Assembly (NCBI RefSeq): GCF_000949295.1
Contig: NZ_JXYS01000001.1
Span: forward strand, 1 to 64,000
Source of the DNA: Acidithrix ferrooxidans
GTDB lineage: Bacteria > Actinomycetota > Acidimicrobiia > Acidimicrobiales > Acidimicrobiaceae
Length of the DNA stretch: 64,000 nt
Direction of reading: 5' to 3'
Below are positions 8,728 through 19,153 of this stretch, one piece after another (position 1 is the stretch's first letter; each line of letters opens with the position of its first letter). A program made the translations under genes and the position numbers. The notes beneath the pieces are model-generated. The model was not told the origin of the DNA, did not search any database, and worked only from the letters and a program-made list of their open reading frames with translations.

Positions 8728-9699
8728 ATGGGACGATACGCGCGAGGGCAGTTGCTCGAATCTAAGTTGGATCTTACTGATCGAGGACTTGCACTGGTCG
8801 ATAGTTATCTTGGAACGCGACGTCGGTTAGCTGAGTCTTCTTTGGCGCTATATCGACGCGATTTGAAGGATTTTGTCTCGCATCCGCATGAGAATGAGAT
8901 AGTGCAACTCTCAAATGATGATTTGCGGAGATATTTTTCAACATGTCGTGCTGCTGGCCTGTCTCAACGCACGCTCCTGCGTAAGGCGAGCGTTGTGCGC
9001 GGATTTATGCATTTTGTTCGATCGCAAAATCCGAACGATCCGGATGAATTTGGGCGAGCATTGAGCGTTGGGCGAACTCCGAGTTCACTTCCAAAGCCGT
9101 TAAGTGAATCTGTTACGCGAGAGCTTATCGATAGAGTCGAAACGACTGCCAAAATTTCAATGACACTGGTCGATCTTCGGGATTGGCTTATTTTGGAGTT
9201 GATCTATGGCTCAGGGTTGCGAGTTGCTGAGTTGTGTTCACTTGAGTGGCCGGACTTTCGACTAGGTTCAGGATTTGTTCAGATTCTTGGCAAGGGTTCA
9301 AAAAGACGAGATGTTCCTCTTTCTGGATCTGCACTAAGGGCTCTAGGACAATTTAGAGCTGCCGTTGATTCCTCAAGTACGCTCGGCCATGCAGGGGATG
9401 AAGGTGTGGACGTGGAAGTAAATTCTCACAATCCGTTTTTGAAGAATTCAAGGGGGAACCCGATGACTCCGCGGGATGTGAGGCGAATATTGGAGCGTTG
9501 GTCGCTTTTTCCGATTTCTCCACATCAGTTGCGCCACTCCTTTGCAACAGACCTATTGAACAACGGTGCGGATCTGCGATCCGTTCAAGAACTTTTGGGT
9601 CACAGTTCGATTGCTACGACGCAGATTTATACAAAAGTATCGTTGGCCCGCCTCAAAGAGGTCCACGCTAAGACCCATCCGAGGGCAAATGACAACTAA
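8728..9699 (+). CDS. xerC: Tyrosine recombinase, XerC/XerD type
   Basis: Site-specific recombinase that resolves chromosome dimers at dif with a partner Xer and FtsK. With the ATG at 8728 the protein is 323 residues, close to the family norm; an upstream start at 8665 would add 21 unusual residues. The N-terminal SAM-like core-binding domain spans about 20-110. The catalytic domain shows Arg165 (SGLRVAEL), the Lys of [14 protein letters not shown] (His266, Arg269), LGHSS and the nucleophile Tyr301 (QIYTKV), so the R-K-H-R-H-Y set is complete. It overlaps the sigma factor gene by 11 bases, so the two are co-translated. C or D assignment is uncertain. Confidence 0.85.
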   Translation: MGRYARGQLLESKLDLTDRGLALVDSYLGTRRRLAESSLALYRRDLKDFVSHPHENEIVQLSNDDLRRYFSTCRAAGLSQRTLLRKASVVRGFMHFVRSQNPNDPDEFGRALSVGRTPSSLPKPLSESVTRELIDRVETTAKISMTLVDLRDWLILELIYGSGLRVAELCSLEWPDFRLGSGFVQILGKGSKRRDVPLSGSALRALGQFRAAVDSSSTLGHAGDEGVDVEVNSHNPFLKNSRGNPMTPRDVRRILERWSLFPISPHQLRHSFATDLLNNGADLRSVQELLGHSSIATTQIYTKVSLARLKEVHAKTHPRANDN

Positions 9700-10486
9700 G
9701 ATGCAAACTGTGGAAGTAGACGATCAAGATCAAGTGACTCTTTTGTGGAAAGAGTACAAGACAACCAAGAGCTCGGATGCTCGTGATAGGTTGATCGTGA
9801 ATTACTCTCCTCTGGTGAAATACGTAGCAGGACGAGTCGCTAGCGGTTTGCCAGGAAACATAGATCCTTCCGACTTGGTTTCCTATGGCATTTTCGGTTT
9901 GATTGATGCTATAGACAAATTTGACCCTGAGCGAGCGATTAAATTTGAGACCTATGCAATTGCTCGAATAAAGGGTGCGATTATCGATGAGTTGCGAGCC
10001 ATAGATTGGGTGCCTCGCTCGGTCCGAGCTAAGGCACGATCGGTTGAAAAGGCAATAGTAAAGCTAGAGGCAAAGCTATTGCGAAGTCCAAGCGACGAAG
10101 AGTTGGCCGCCGAGTTGGGGATCACACCAAAGGATCTTGGTGATATTCTTACTGAAACTCGACGTCTTGGAATTGCAGCACTAGATGAGATTTTGGCCAG
10201 TTCAGAGCGCGGTGATTCTGGTACTTTAGGTGATTCGATTCCAGACAAAGCAACTGGTCCCGTCCTAGTTTTTGAGAACGAAGAGACAAAGCAGCTTCTC
10301 GCGCAAGCCGTAAATCGACTTGGCGATCGAGAGAAGATGGTTTTGGCTCTCTATTACTACGAGAGCTTTACCCTTGCGGAAATCGGGCAAGTATTAGGCG
10401 TCACTGAATCTCGAGTTTGTCAGATCCACACCAAGGCTGTAATGCAACTCCGATTACGGCTGAACGATTTCGATTCTCAGAATTAG
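9689..10486 (+). CDS. whiG: FliA/WhiG-type RNA polymerase sigma factor
   Basis: A 265-residue group 3 sigma factor (sigma-28 class). Region 2 is visible as [19 protein letters not shown] and [20 protein letters not shown]; region 3 carries [20 protein letters not shown]; region 4 ends with a helix-turn-helix in [20 protein letters not shown]. This class directs flagellar genes, and in filamentous actinobacteria sporulation genes. A lone fliL-like gene in this window favours motility, but that is inference. The ATG at 9689 is chosen because longer frames lie wholly inside xer; a second ATG at 9701 is possible. The position between xer and rpsB matches the whiG locus in actinobacteria. Confidence 0.88.
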   Translation: MTTKMQTVEVDDQDQVTLLWKEYKTTKSSDARDRLIVNYSPLVKYVAGRVASGLPGNIDPSDLVSYGIFGLIDAIDKFDPERAIKFETYAIARIKGAIIDELRAIDWVPRSVRAKARSVEKAIVKLEAKLLRSPSDEELAAELGITPKDLGDILTETRRLGIAALDEILASSERGDSGTLGDSIPDKATGPVLVFENEETKQLLAQAVNRLGDREKMVLALYYYESFTLAEIGQVLGVTESRVCQIHTKAVMQLRLRLNDFDSQN

Positions 10487-11378
10487 ATTCCCGCCACATC
10501 CAAGATTCAACACATTACTATTCGGCTATTAAGGGATACTCCAACCCTCTGGGCCTAGTTATCGTGAGAGTTGACATATCACCATATCTGCCCTCAATTA
10601 GCTAAATTTTGTTTTGGTCATTATGGACCACGACTTAGGCGTGCTGGGAGACTTCCTTGGCTAGGCAGCCCAGCGAGAATGATTTGGCCCGCAAGACAAC
10701 AAGGCTACTCTTTTTTTGCCCAAATGGAAGAGCTAAATTGAAGAGCCGAACCAGTCATAAGCGTCTATGCCCCAAGATGCCGGGATCTTTGAATTGTTTT
10801 TATTAGGTAAAAGACGAACTGGTTCTATAAATGTGCCACATAGGTAACAAAGATCGCTCTAAATCTCTTTTTAGGTCGATACCCGATGACCGACGGAGGC
10901 ATAACTCCATCGAACAAGGAATCCTGCTTTGTTGATCGTCGTATAACCTTGTTAGCGCATGCCTGTTTCGTACTGGCCTGTTTCGTACTGGCCCCCCTTT
11001 TTTTTGGTTCAACTGTTCTATATCCCCCTACTTCATCCCCCTAATTCACTGTGGTGCTAAATAGTGGTCTCCATTAGACGCTCAGTGTACCTTGGGCGAG
11101 GATCTCTTATCCGTAAACCTGTGGAGCTCTCGCATTCCGGGATGGATCGCAGGCCGAAATCGTCATGGGTTAGCCTTAGAGTCTGAATATAGCTACGATG
11201 TAAGTCCCATGTATCGAAGTTGAGCAGATTTGTTTTGGGGTTTCATTCTAAAACGACGCTTTTGTTGTATTGATTATATAAGCTGTATGACGACTAATTC
11301 AAGTTCTGGAGCGTCCCAACGGTCGCACAAAATAGTGCGCGAGCTCCAAAACTGGTATAACCGTGGGAGGAAACCAAT
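10487..11378. other. Long 5' region upstream of rpsB
   Basis: About 890 bp without a supportable gene. It contains a 15-bp exact tandem duplication, GCCTGTTTCGTACTG, at 10961-10990, a C-then-T run at about 10991-11005, and a short hairpin CGCAC/GTGCG (around 11325-11340) close to the rpsB RBS. The hairpin could belong to an S2 autoregulatory leader, but I cannot match it to a known leader. Short frames here (10417-10605, 10803-11012 on the minus strand) lack RBS and family features. Confidence 0.45.
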
Positions 11379-12242
11379 ATGAGTCAGCAACCTGTTGTAA
11401 CTATGCGTCAGCTTCTAGAAGCCGGTGTGCATTTCGGACATCAGACCCGTCGATGGAACCCGAAGATGAAGCGATTCATCTATGGCGAGCAAAACGGAAT
11501 CTATGTCATTGATCTTCATCAAACCCTAAAGCGAATTGAGACTGCTTTTCTTTTTGTTCGCGAGCTAGCGGCACAAGACAAAACCGTTTTGTTTGTTGGT
11601 ACGAAGAAGCAAACCCAAGAGCCGATAGCCAATTTTGCTCAAGTCTGTGGAATGCCTTTCGTGAATGAGCGATGGCTCGGTGGCATGCTTACAAACTTCC
11701 AGACCATCCTTGGTCGTGTCAAGAAGATGCAAGAGTATGAGCGAATGAAGGCAGCTGGTGATTTTGACGCCATGCCAAAGAAAGAAGCACTGATTCTCTC
11801 TCGTGAGTTGGAGAAGTTGCAGCGAAACTTAGGTGGTCTGCGCAATCTCGATCGTCTTCCGGACGCCCTTTTTATCATCGATACGAAAAAAGAGGCCATT
11901 GCTGTTACAGAGGCGAATAAATTAGGCATCCCGATTGTCGCAGTTGTAGATACAAACTGTGATCCAGATGTGATCAAGTATGTGATACCTGGAAATGATG
12001 ACGCGATTCGCTCAGGCGAATTGATGTGTCGAATCGTTTCAGATGCAGTTTTGGAAGGTCGCAGAACTCTTCCCCAAGTTGTTTCTATGGCTAAAGTGTT
12101 GGATCCCGAGGAAGAGGCAAAGAGGCTATCCGCACAAGCTGAGGCTCGACGTAAGGCCGCTGACGAGGCACGCGAGCGCGAAGCCCGAATCGCTTCAAAG
12201 CGTGCGCGTGGCAAAGAGAGTGAAGCAGAGGGCGAAGCCTAA
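11379..12242 (+). CDS. rpsB: 30S ribosomal protein S2
   Basis: Standard S2: begins [30 protein letters not shown]..., with the conserved [15 protein letters not shown] core at about 16-30, [10 protein letters not shown] and the C-proximal D-T-N-C-D-P-D segment with PGNDDAIRS. The 287 residues include an Ala/Glu/Arg-rich charged tail of about 40 residues, longer than in E. coli and common in actinobacteria. ATG preceded by GGGAGG with good spacing. Followed after 185 bp by tsf, the usual rpsB-tsf pair. Confidence 0.97.
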   Translation: MSQQPVVTMRQLLEAGVHFGHQTRRWNPKMKRFIYGEQNGIYVIDLHQTLKRIETAFLFVRELAAQDKTVLFVGTKKQTQEPIANFAQVCGMPFVNERWLGGMLTNFQTILGRVKKMQEYERMKAAGDFDAMPKKEALILSRELEKLQRNLGGLRNLDRLPDALFIIDTKKEAIAVTEANKLGIPIVAVVDTNCDPDVIKYVIPGNDDAIRSGELMCRIVSDAVLEGRRTLPQVVSMAKVLDPEEEAKRLSAQAEARRKAADEAREREARIASKRARGKESEAEGEA

Positions 12243-12331
12243 CATTAAAATCCTGGAGATTCTCGAAGGAGTCATCTTCAGGTGGAGCAATCCCCAAAGA
12301 GTTTATCAAGTAGGGTAGATCTAGATTCCTG

Positions 12332-12362
12332 AAGTGGCTGACACACATGTGGTTGGCCACTT
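12332..12362 (+). other. Stem-loop between rpsB and tsf
   Basis: AAGTGGC (12332-12338) pairs with GCCACTT (12356-12362) around a 17-base loop. No U-tract follows, so it looks more like an RNA-processing or attenuation element than a full terminator. It could lower tsf expression relative to rpsB. Confidence 0.35.
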
Positions 12363-12427
12363 TCAATGTCTGGAACTACTCAATTCATCGAAATTACTAT
12401 TACGACAACCAAGGTTAGGGTGAAAAA

Positions 12428-13222
12428 ATGGCAATAACTGCAGCTGATGTGGCTACGCTTCGAAAAGCGACCGGTGCCGGAATGATGGATGTAAAGAAGG
12501 CTTTGGAAGATGCCGACGGTGACATGGAGAAGGCCGCTCAGATCCTTCGGGAGAAGGGGAAGGCCGGTGCGGCAAAGCGTGAGGACCGCGAAAACTCTCA
12601 AGGAGCTGTAGCGCTTGTTGTCATCGACGATCATTTGGGCGCCATCGCTGAGTTGAAGTGCGAGACCGATTTCGTTGCTAAGTCTTCGGAATTTATTGCA
12701 ATCTTAGAGCGAATTACGATTGCTGTCGCCGAAAAGGGCGAAGAGGCTAAAGATACCTTTGAGGCAGACCTGGATCTGCTAAGGGCCACTTTGAAAGAGA
12801 AGATCGAAGTCGGTAAGGTAGCTCGCTTTGTTGCACCTGAAGGCTCTGTAGTCGATGGCTATTTGCACACTCAGTCTGATCGCGGCGTCAATGCCGTTCT
12901 GGTCGAGGTGTCGGGTGGCAGTCGCGAATTGGCACATGATATCGCAATGCATATAGGCTTTTCGCGTCCCCGCTTTGTCTCTCGCGACGAAGTACCCAAG
13001 GATGAGGTGGAGGCCGAGCGCCAGACCCTAGAGACCATCTCTAGGAACGAGGGAAAGCCTGATGCTCAGATTGAAAAGATCGTTGATGGTCGTATGCGTG
13101 GCTTTTATGAGGGCATCTGTCTGATGGATCAAAGGTTCATCCGGGATGAAAAAATTACACTTGAGCAACTCCTAGGACAAGCTAAAGTGACCAGATTTTC
13201 TCAAATTCTTATCGGCCAATAA
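12428..13222 (+). CDS. tsf: Elongation factor Ts
   Basis: Guanine nucleotide exchange factor for EF-Tu. The N-terminal UBA-like domain is clear (VATLRKATGAGMMDVKKAL), followed by the coiled core with EIKCETDF-like sequence (ELKCETDFVAKSSEF) and the dimerisation domain with HIGFSRPRFVSRDEV. 264 residues is normal. ATG at 12428 with AGGGTG upstream. First gene of the run that continues with pyrH three bases after its stop. Confidence 0.96.
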   Translation: MAITAADVATLRKATGAGMMDVKKALEDADGDMEKAAQILREKGKAGAAKREDRENSQGAVALVVIDDHLGAIAELKCETDFVAKSSEFIAILERITIAVAEKGEEAKDTFEADLDLLRATLKEKIEVGKVARFVAPEGSVVDGYLHTQSDRGVNAVLVEVSGGSRELAHDIAMHIGFSRPRFVSRDEVPKDEVEAERQTLETISRNEGKPDAQIEKIVDGRMRGFYEGICLMDQRFIRDEKITLEQLLGQAKVTRFSQILIGQ

Positions 13223-13225
13223 GCT

Positions 13226-13969
13226 ATGGCACAGACTTCACAGCCGGTAGTGGCCAAGTGGAAGCGTGCTGTTCTTAAAATCTCCGGAGAGGCGCTGGCT
13301 AGCTCCTCTTCGGATGAGATTATCGATGCGCTCGTTCTAAATCAAATAGCTGCCGAGGTTGTCGAGGCGGCACGTGACTTCCAGGTGGAGCTGGCCATTA
13401 TCGTTGGAGGCGGCAATATTTGGCGGGGAGCAGTTGGTCCGGGCGCAATGCTCGAGCGCGCAACAAGCGACCACATGGGAATGCTTGCTACAACTATAAA
13501 TGCACTCGCACTCCAAAATGCGATAGAGAAGTTGGGTCAAGCGACTCGAGTCCAAAGTGCGATTCAAATGGCCGAGTTGGCGGAGCCCTATATCAGGCGT
13601 AAGGCCATAAGACATCTCGAAAAGGGTCGAATTGTCATCTTTGCAGCAGGAACAGGTAATCCCTACTTTACTACCGATACGGCTGCAGCGCTTCGGGCGG
13701 CTGAGATAGATGCTCAAGTAGTTCTGAAGGGTACACATTCAGGAATCGATGGTATCTATAGTGCTGACCCGAAATTAGATCCTTCTGCTACCAAGTTTGA
13801 TTACATCCCTTTTATGGAGGTTGTCGCTCGGGATCTAAAGGTTATGGACTTGACGGCTATCACTTTCTGTAAAGACAACAACATTCCAGTACATGTTTTT
13901 GATTTAATGACTCCAGGTAACATACTTCGTGCGCTACGGGGCGAATTCTTAGGTACTCTGGTTTCATAA
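13226..13969 (+). CDS. pyrH: Uridylate kinase
   Basis: Phosphorylates UMP to UDP in pyrimidine biosynthesis. A 247-residue amino-acid-kinase fold: KISGEAL at about 16-22, IIVGGGNIWRG in the phosphate-binding loop, GMLATTINALALQNA, and GTGNPYFTTDTAAALRA near the UMP site. Bacterial hexameric type, allosterically controlled by GTP/UTP in relatives. Start three bases after the tsf stop; its TAA overlaps the ATG of frr by one base, so these genes form a translationally coupled unit. Confidence 0.96.
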   Translation: MAQTSQPVVAKWKRAVLKISGEALASSSSDEIIDALVLNQIAAEVVEAARDFQVELAIIVGGGNIWRGAVGPGAMLERATSDHMGMLATTINALALQNAIEKLGQATRVQSAIQMAELAEPYIRRKAIRHLEKGRIVIFAAGTGNPYFTTDTAAALRAAEIDAQVVLKGTHSGIDGIYSADPKLDPSATKFDYIPFMEVVARDLKVMDLTAITFCKDNNIPVHVFDLMTPGNILRALRGEFLGTLVS

Positions 13970-14538
13970 TGGATGAATCAATTATTGAATTAACACTTTT
14001 AGACGCCAAAGACCGTATGCAAAAGGTAATTGCGCATACTCACAGTGAATTTGGTGCATTTAGAACTGGTCGAGCATCATCGAGCATAGTTGAGCGTTTA
14101 CCAGTTGAGTATTATGGCACTGAGGTGCCGCTTTTGCAGATTGCTGGTTTTTCAGTTCCTGAGGCAAGAGTTTTGGTTATCACTCCATATGACAAAGGTG
14201 CTCTTGGGGCTATTGAAAAGGCGATTCAGGCATCAGACGTTGGCATCAATCCATCCAATGATGGGGCTGTCATTCGCTTGAACTTTCCTGTTCTAACCGA
14301 GCAACGTCGTAAGGACCTTGTGAAACAGGTAAAACATCGCGCAGAAGAAGGACGAGTCGGCATACGAAATCTTCGTCGGACTATTCGTCAAGAGCTCGAG
14401 GCAGCCCAGAAGCGCAATGAGATCAATCAGGATCAACTTGACCGCGCAGAGAAGGACCTGGAGAAGATTACAGCAGATTCAATTGCTGACATTGACAAGA
14501 TGTTAGAAAGTAAAGAGAAAGAACTCTTGGAGATCTAG
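13969..14538 (+). CDS. frr: Ribosome recycling factor
   Basis: Splits post-termination ribosomes together with EF-G. 189 residues with the typical long helical-hairpin pattern: FRTGRAS near 30, LPVEYYGTEVPLLQIA, GINPSNDGAVIRLNFP, and RR..V..RNLRR in helix 3. ATG overlaps the pyrH stop (TAATG). Ends 46 bp before cdsA. Confidence 0.96.
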   Translation: MDESIIELTLLDAKDRMQKVIAHTHSEFGAFRTGRASSSIVERLPVEYYGTEVPLLQIAGFSVPEARVLVITPYDKGALGAIEKAIQASDVGINPSNDGAVIRLNFPVLTEQRRKDLVKQVKHRAEEGRVGIRNLRRTIRQELEAAQKRNEINQDQLDRAEKDLEKITADSIADIDKMLESKEKELLEI

Positions 14539-14584
14539 GATCGAGTACAGCGGTGACTTCGTAGATGGAGTCAAGGAGGATTTA

Positions 14585-16303
14585 GTGACTCAGGCAAGCC
14601 AAGACGGATCGTACGACTCTTTAGGTGATGATAAGTCACCAAAGTGGCGAGAGCGACAAGAAAAACGCGCTCTGTCACGAAATGATGTCGATACGGATGG
14701 TTATGACGCCGATTTACCCCACTGGACGGAAGCTCCGACTGGTGAGATTCCTATCCAATTTGCAATTGACCGCACTGAGGTAATCGATGTTGATCTGGAC
14801 TCTGTCGATGAAGGGGCTTTTCGATGGGTTAAAAATCGAAGACATCTGGACGCTGACGACGAGTTTGAAGCCACCAAGGAGGCTCTTTTTTCCGCTCAAA
14901 GTGAGGTAGCCGTTGGACGGCACTTTGCCAGCAGCGGCGATTTGATCGAGGAGGATGTGATTGACCTCGAAGGTTTCGATGATTATCCCATAGGCAAGCA
15001 TGCTCGACGTATATCCACCACCCCAGTGCGTACAGTATCGTCCTCTACACGCTCGACCAGAAGGACAAAGGTCTCTCCTTTGGTCGGTGACAACGCTGCA
15101 TCTACTCCTCAACCAAAGCACCGTCACATGCGAACCTCTAACAAAGAAGTTTCAAGGGATTTAAAAGGCGATGCAGCCGATCTGCCTCCAGCAGGGTTTG
15201 ACGCCCCACTGGTAGAGGATTCTTCGTCGTTTGTCTCGAGATTGGGACGAAGAGACAAGACTAAAACAAAACCAATGCGTGCTCCAAGTGAAAATAACGC
15301 GCCGGCCGAGGGGCCGTCGCGTTCGATTAAGGATGATCAAACAATGGCGCGAAACAAGCGAGGTGAAAGAAGGGTAGAGCCACCTGCTTCTTCTTCGAAC
15401 CCAGCGGGTGAGGTTCTCTATTCTCTGAAGGGCGATACCAACGACACATTGGGCGCTAGGGCTAAGAAGTCGTCAGTTTTCTTACGGATTGCGACTGGAG
15501 CGGCTCTTGGAGCGTTGGCTGTAGTCTGTTTTCTGGTGGGACAATGGGCTGTTTTGGTTATCTTAACCATAGCGGTGGTCATTGCAATGTCTGAGTTCTA
15601 CAACATGCTGGTCACCGATCATCCAAATGCACCAGTTGGCGGGTATAAGCCTGCCAAGCTGATAGGGATCCTAGGTGGCGTCGCGTTGATATACGGTGCA
15701 TACTACCAAGGTGCTGCAGCTATCGCTTATGTCTTGAGCATCTCGTTGGTTGCGTGTTTTGTCTGGTATCTCGCCGGAATACTCAAAGGTCCAATTCTCC
15801 CTAATGCCTCTGTAACCTTTTTAGGTATTGCCTGGATTGGCTTGGGTGGGGCATTCATAGCATTGGTGATGCGTCCTATTCCGGGTGATCCCCGGCGTGG
15901 CTTGGCCTACATGATGGCGATTTTGTTGGTAACGGTCTCTGCCGATGTCTTTGCCTATTTTGGTGGGTTGGCATTGGGCCGTAGAAAGCTCGCTCCAACA
16001 ATATCTCCAGGCAAGACTATCGAGGGCTTTCTCTTTGGTGCTCTAGGTTCTGTTTTGGTGGGTGCTTTGATTACGAGCCACATACATCCTGTGACTCCGC
16101 TTCTGGGTGGGACCATTGGACTGATAACCGCCTTTGCAGCTCCAGTTGGAGATCTAGTTGAATCTAAGATCAAGCGAGAGATCGGTGCTAAGGATGCAGG
16201 TAGCATCCTGCCGGGTCATGGCGGCATCTTGGATCGTATTGACGCATTGATCTTCGTTACACCGATTCTTTATTATGTTTTGTACTTCAGCCATCATCTT
16301 TGA
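14585..16303 (+). CDS. cdsA: Phosphatidate cytidylyltransferase with a long disordered N-terminal extension
   Basis: The C-terminal about 280 residues are a multi-pass CDP-diglyceride synthase that makes CDP-diacylglycerol from phosphatidate and CTP. The family signature is intact from about residue 520: SKIKREIGAKDAGSILPGHG followed by GILDRIDAL. SPGKTIEGF precedes it. The first about 290 residues are unusual: charged, Ser/Thr/Pro-rich, alternating acidic and basic blocks with no hydrophobic segment, hence probably a disordered cytoplasmic tail. GTG start with AAGGAGG at ideal spacing supports the full 572-residue product. Ordinary CdsA is about 260-300 residues. pgsA, which uses the product, lies at 45.4 kb. 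Confidence 0.93.
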   Translation: MTQASQDGSYDSLGDDKSPKWRERQEKRALSRNDVDTDGYDADLPHWTEAPTGEIPIQFAIDRTEVIDVDLDSVDEGAFRWVKNRRHLDADDEFEATKEALFSAQSEVAVGRHFASSGDLIEEDVIDLEGFDDYPIGKHARRISTTPVRTVSSSTRSTRRTKVSPLVGDNAASTPQPKHRHMRTSNKEVSRDLKGDAADLPPAGFDAPLVEDSSSFVSRLGRRDKTKTKPMRAPSENNAPAEGPSRSIKDDQTMARNKRGERRVEPPASSSNPAGEVLYSLKGDTNDTLGARAKKSSVFLRIATGAALGALAVVCFLVGQWAVLVILTIAVVIAMSEFYNMLVTDHPNAPVGGYKPAKLIGILGGVALIYGAYYQGAAAIAYVLSISLVACFVWYLAGILKGPILPNASVTFLGIAWIGLGGAFIALVMRPIPGDPRRGLAYMMAILLVTVSADVFAYFGGLALGRRKLAPTISPGKTIEGFLFGALGSVLVGALITSHIHPVTPLLGGTIGLITAFAAPVGDLVESKIKREIGAKDAGSILPGHGGILDRIDALIFVTPILYYVLYFSHHL

Positions 16304-16583
16304 TGGTACGAAGTTTCTGTGATGGTAACTTTCAATTTTGAAGGATTTTTTTTGAAGGTATTATCCAGTTATCGTTTTTGATTAAAGGTGCTTTTGGGGA
16401 GCCGATGTCGTCTTGATTGATCACATAGAGGCGGCCATCGACCTTTTTATTCGACCAACATTATTTCCGAATCGGTAAGGTCGATAGGTGATTGTCCTTG
16501 ATGGAGCCTAACCTGGGGATAAACTTTGATGTTTTAAAGTTTTTCGTATCGTGGATTCAAGGTATTTAACAGTTAAGTGCCCT

Positions 16584-17774
16584 ATGAATACTTTTGTGGA
16601 AATGGATCTCAGCAACTTGACTACAACTCTTTCAATCTTTGGATCAAGCGGTAGTATCGGTCGACAGACCTTAGATGTCGTTCGTGATTCAAAGGGTCGT
16701 TTTGAGATTTTGGCGCTGAGCGTGGATAAGTCGTTGGACCTGCTCGTTGATCAGATTCGAGAGTTCCATCCGAAGATAGTGGTTGTGGCTAACGAGGTGG
16801 CTTCACGTTATATTCAAGAGCTTTTTCCGGCTCTGGAAGTTCGTTTTGGTCCGTTGGGCCTCTATGAGACCGCTCGCGAAGCCGATGTAAGTGTCAACGC
16901 TGTGGTTGGCTTTGCAGGACTTTGGGTGACCCTGGGCGCGTTGGAAGCGGGTAAGCGGCTGGCACTAGCTAATAAAGAGTCGTTAGTAGCCGGCGGACCG
17001 GTCGTAAGGCGCGTACGTTCTACGCCTGGCGCAATGATTGTTCCGATTGACTCTGAGCACGGAGCAATCCATCAGTGTTTGCGTGGGGGTAAGACTGATG
17101 AGGTCGATAAAGTCATTCTTACGAGTTCTGGGGGACCATTTCGGACCAAGACCTATGAAGAACTGACCAAGGTGACCTTAGAGGAGGCACTTAATCATCC
17201 CACCTGGAAGATGGGTCCCAAGATTACAGTGGATTCTTCAACTTTGATGAATAAGGCGCTAGAGATTATCGAGGCGGTAGAGCTTTTCGACCTTGCTCCC
17301 TCTCAGGTAGAGGTTGTGGTGCATGCCCAGTCGATAGTTCATTCCATGGTGGCCTTTAGAGATGGTTCGATCCTTGCCCAGATGTCAAGGCCAGATATGA
17401 AGTTGCCGATTGCTTATGCAATCAATTATCCTGGGAGATTTGAGCCGATTTATGGGCCGATAGACTTTCAGAATTCCTTTTCGTTAAGCTTTGAGCCCCC
17501 TAGGAGAGATATTTTTCGGGGATTGGATTTTGCTTTTGATGTACTTCGGAATGGTAATGGTGCCACCACTTGGCTTAATGCCATAAACGAGGTGGTCGTA
17601 GCGGCATATTTGGATGGAAGATTTCAATGGTTGGAGATATACCCCCTGTTGGAGGATGCGTTGGCTCGCTTTGAATCTTGCGTTTTGGAACAAGTTGACG
17701 ATGTTATAGCGTTGGATGAGTTGGCAAGAGTGCGAGCACAAGAAGTAGTAGATGCGCATTCGAAGGTTAATTGA
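16584..17774 (+). CDS. dxr: 1-deoxy-D-xylulose 5-phosphate reductoisomerase
   Basis: Second step of the MEP isoprenoid pathway (DXP to MEP with NADPH). The N-terminal nucleotide motif LSIFGSSGSIGRQTLDVV, the flexible loop region PIDSEHGAIHQCL and TVDSSTLMNKALEIIEA with the metal ligands are present. The start is unclear: GTG 16551, ATG 16584 and ATG 16602 are in frame and none has a strong RBS; the last two give N-termini of normal length. A 247-bp gap with a 7-bp inverted repeat ATCGACC/GGTCGAT separates it from cdsA. ispG follows two genes on. Confidence 0.93.
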   Translation: MNTFVEMDLSNLTTTLSIFGSSGSIGRQTLDVVRDSKGRFEILALSVDKSLDLLVDQIREFHPKIVVVANEVASRYIQELFPALEVRFGPLGLYETAREADVSVNAVVGFAGLWVTLGALEAGKRLALANKESLVAGGPVVRRVRSTPGAMIVPIDSEHGAIHQCLRGGKTDEVDKVILTSSGGPFRTKTYEELTKVTLEEALNHPTWKMGPKITVDSSTLMNKALEIIEAVELFDLAPSQVEVVVHAQSIVHSMVAFRDGSILAQMSRPDMKLPIAYAINYPGRFEPIYGPIDFQNSFSLSFEPPRRDIFRGLDFAFDVLRNGNGATTWLNAINEVVVAAYLDGRFQWLEIYPLLEDALARFESCVLEQVDDVIALDELARVRAQEVVDAHSKVN

Positions 17775-17815
17775 ATTTTTTCACCTAAATTGCGTGAAGT
17801 AATCGAGGAGTTTAA

Positions 17816-19153
17816 TTGGAGTCAGACAAACTAGAGATAACAGAAGATATCTCTGATGGACCAAGAAATTCCAACGAAAGTGACGATCTTCTAGGCGAGG
17901 ATCTCGTCGCAAGTCGTGGACAACTGTGGAGAAACCTAGCTCGGACAGCGCTGATATTAACCGCTGTGGTCTTGGTTGCTCTTTATCTAAATTTCGCTAA
18001 GACGCTCATTGTTGTGGTCGCCTTAATTGCCATGATCATGATTCACGAGCTCGGTCACTTTGCAACCGCAAAGTGGTCTGGTATGAAGGTAACCGAGTAT
18101 TTCTTGGGCTTTGGTCCAAAGATTTGGTCTATCAAGCGAGGTGAGACTGAATACGGCGTAAAGGCGATCCCAGCAGGTGGATACGTTAAGATCGTGGGTA
18201 TGTCCAATCTTGAGCAGGTGGATCCAGCAGATGAAGCACGGGCCTATAGAAATGCAACCTATCCACGACGTTTAGCGGTCTCTGCTGCTGGTTCTTTCAT
18301 GCACTTTGTCATGGCATATTTGATCCTTGTCGTCTTGTTTTTGTTTGTTGGTGTTCCTAATGCAGCTCAAGCTAAGGTTGACGCCGTAAGTACTTTCTCT
18401 TCAGGTGGATCTCCTGCTGCTAGTGCTGGCATTCGGCCAGGAGATATCATCACTGGTGTCAATGGTCATAATTTGGTCTCTGCTAATGATCTTGTGACCG
18501 CAATACAGAATTCCCCAAATCACTCTTTGACCTTGGAGATCTTGCGGAATGGACACACGATTTCCATAAAAGTTACTCCAGTCAAAGCCGGCACCGTAGA
18601 AAAAGGGCTATCTCCAGCCGCAGCTAACAATGGGCTTATAGGGGTTCGACTCAGCGAGCCGACACAGACTAGCTCGTTCTTTTCTAGTTTTATAAAGCCA
18701 TTTGGCGTTGTTAGCTCCTATAGCGCCGCTACTGTTGGTGCTTTGGTCTCTCACTTTAGTCCAAACGGGATATCAAAGTACGTGAATGCTCTACAGCATC
18801 CGGCCTCCACGGTCTCAGGTTCGGGTGCAAGTATTCGTTTTGAATCCCCAGTAGGCATTGTAAGACTGGCAAGCCAGGCTGCCAATGTTGGGCTGGGGGC
18901 GGTTTTAACGTTGCTTTTTTCAATCAATATTTTCGTTGGAATCTTCAATCTCGCTCCTCTACTGCCTCTAGATGGAGGTCATGTAGTTATCGCAACATAC
19001 GAGGCTATTCGTTCTCGAAAGGGAAGGAAATATCACGCCGACATGATGAAGATGGTTCCGCTCACGTACGCCGTATTGTTTGTTATCGTTCTTTTAGGAG
19101 TGACGGCTTTATATCTTGATATAACACATCCGATAGCAAATCCTTTTGGCTGA
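17816..19153 (+). CDS. rseP: Site-2 membrane metalloprotease RseP/RasP type
   Basis: Intramembrane zinc protease that cleaves anti-sigma factors or signal-peptide remnants within the membrane. HELGH at residues 77-81 lies in the first core helix, a PDZ domain is seen at about 185-270 (SAGIRPGDIITGVNG), and the third zinc ligand motif LPLDGGH is near 386. About 45 acidic residues precede the first helix. TTG start at 17816 with GAGGAG five bases upstream. The dxr-rseP-ispG order is the usual actinobacterial arrangement. Confidence 0.93.
   Translation: MESDKLEITEDISDGPRNSNESDDLLGEDLVASRGQLWRNLARTALILTAVVLVALYLNFAKTLIVVVALIAMIMIHELGHFATAKWSGMKVTEYFLGFGPKIWSIKRGETEYGVKAIPAGGYVKIVGMSNLEQVDPADEARAYRNATYPRRLAVSAAGSFMHFVMAYLILVVLFLFVGVPNAAQAKVDAVSTFSSGGSPAASAGIRPGDIITGVNGHNLVSANDLVTAIQNSPNHSLTLEILRNGHTISIKVTPVKAGTVEKGLSPAAANNGLIGVRLSEPTQTSSFFSSFIKPFGVVSSYSAATVGALVSHFSPNGISKYVNALQHPASTVSGSGASIRFESPVGIVRLASQAANVGLGAVLTLLFSINIFVGIFNLAPLLPLDGGHVVIATYEAIRSRKGRKYHADMMKMVPLTYAVLFVIVLLGVTALYLDITHPIANPFG

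Noticed and set aside
10803-11012. 69-codon minus-strand ORF upstream of rpsB
   Set aside because: Part of it is produced by a 15-bp tandem duplication; no RBS or domain.
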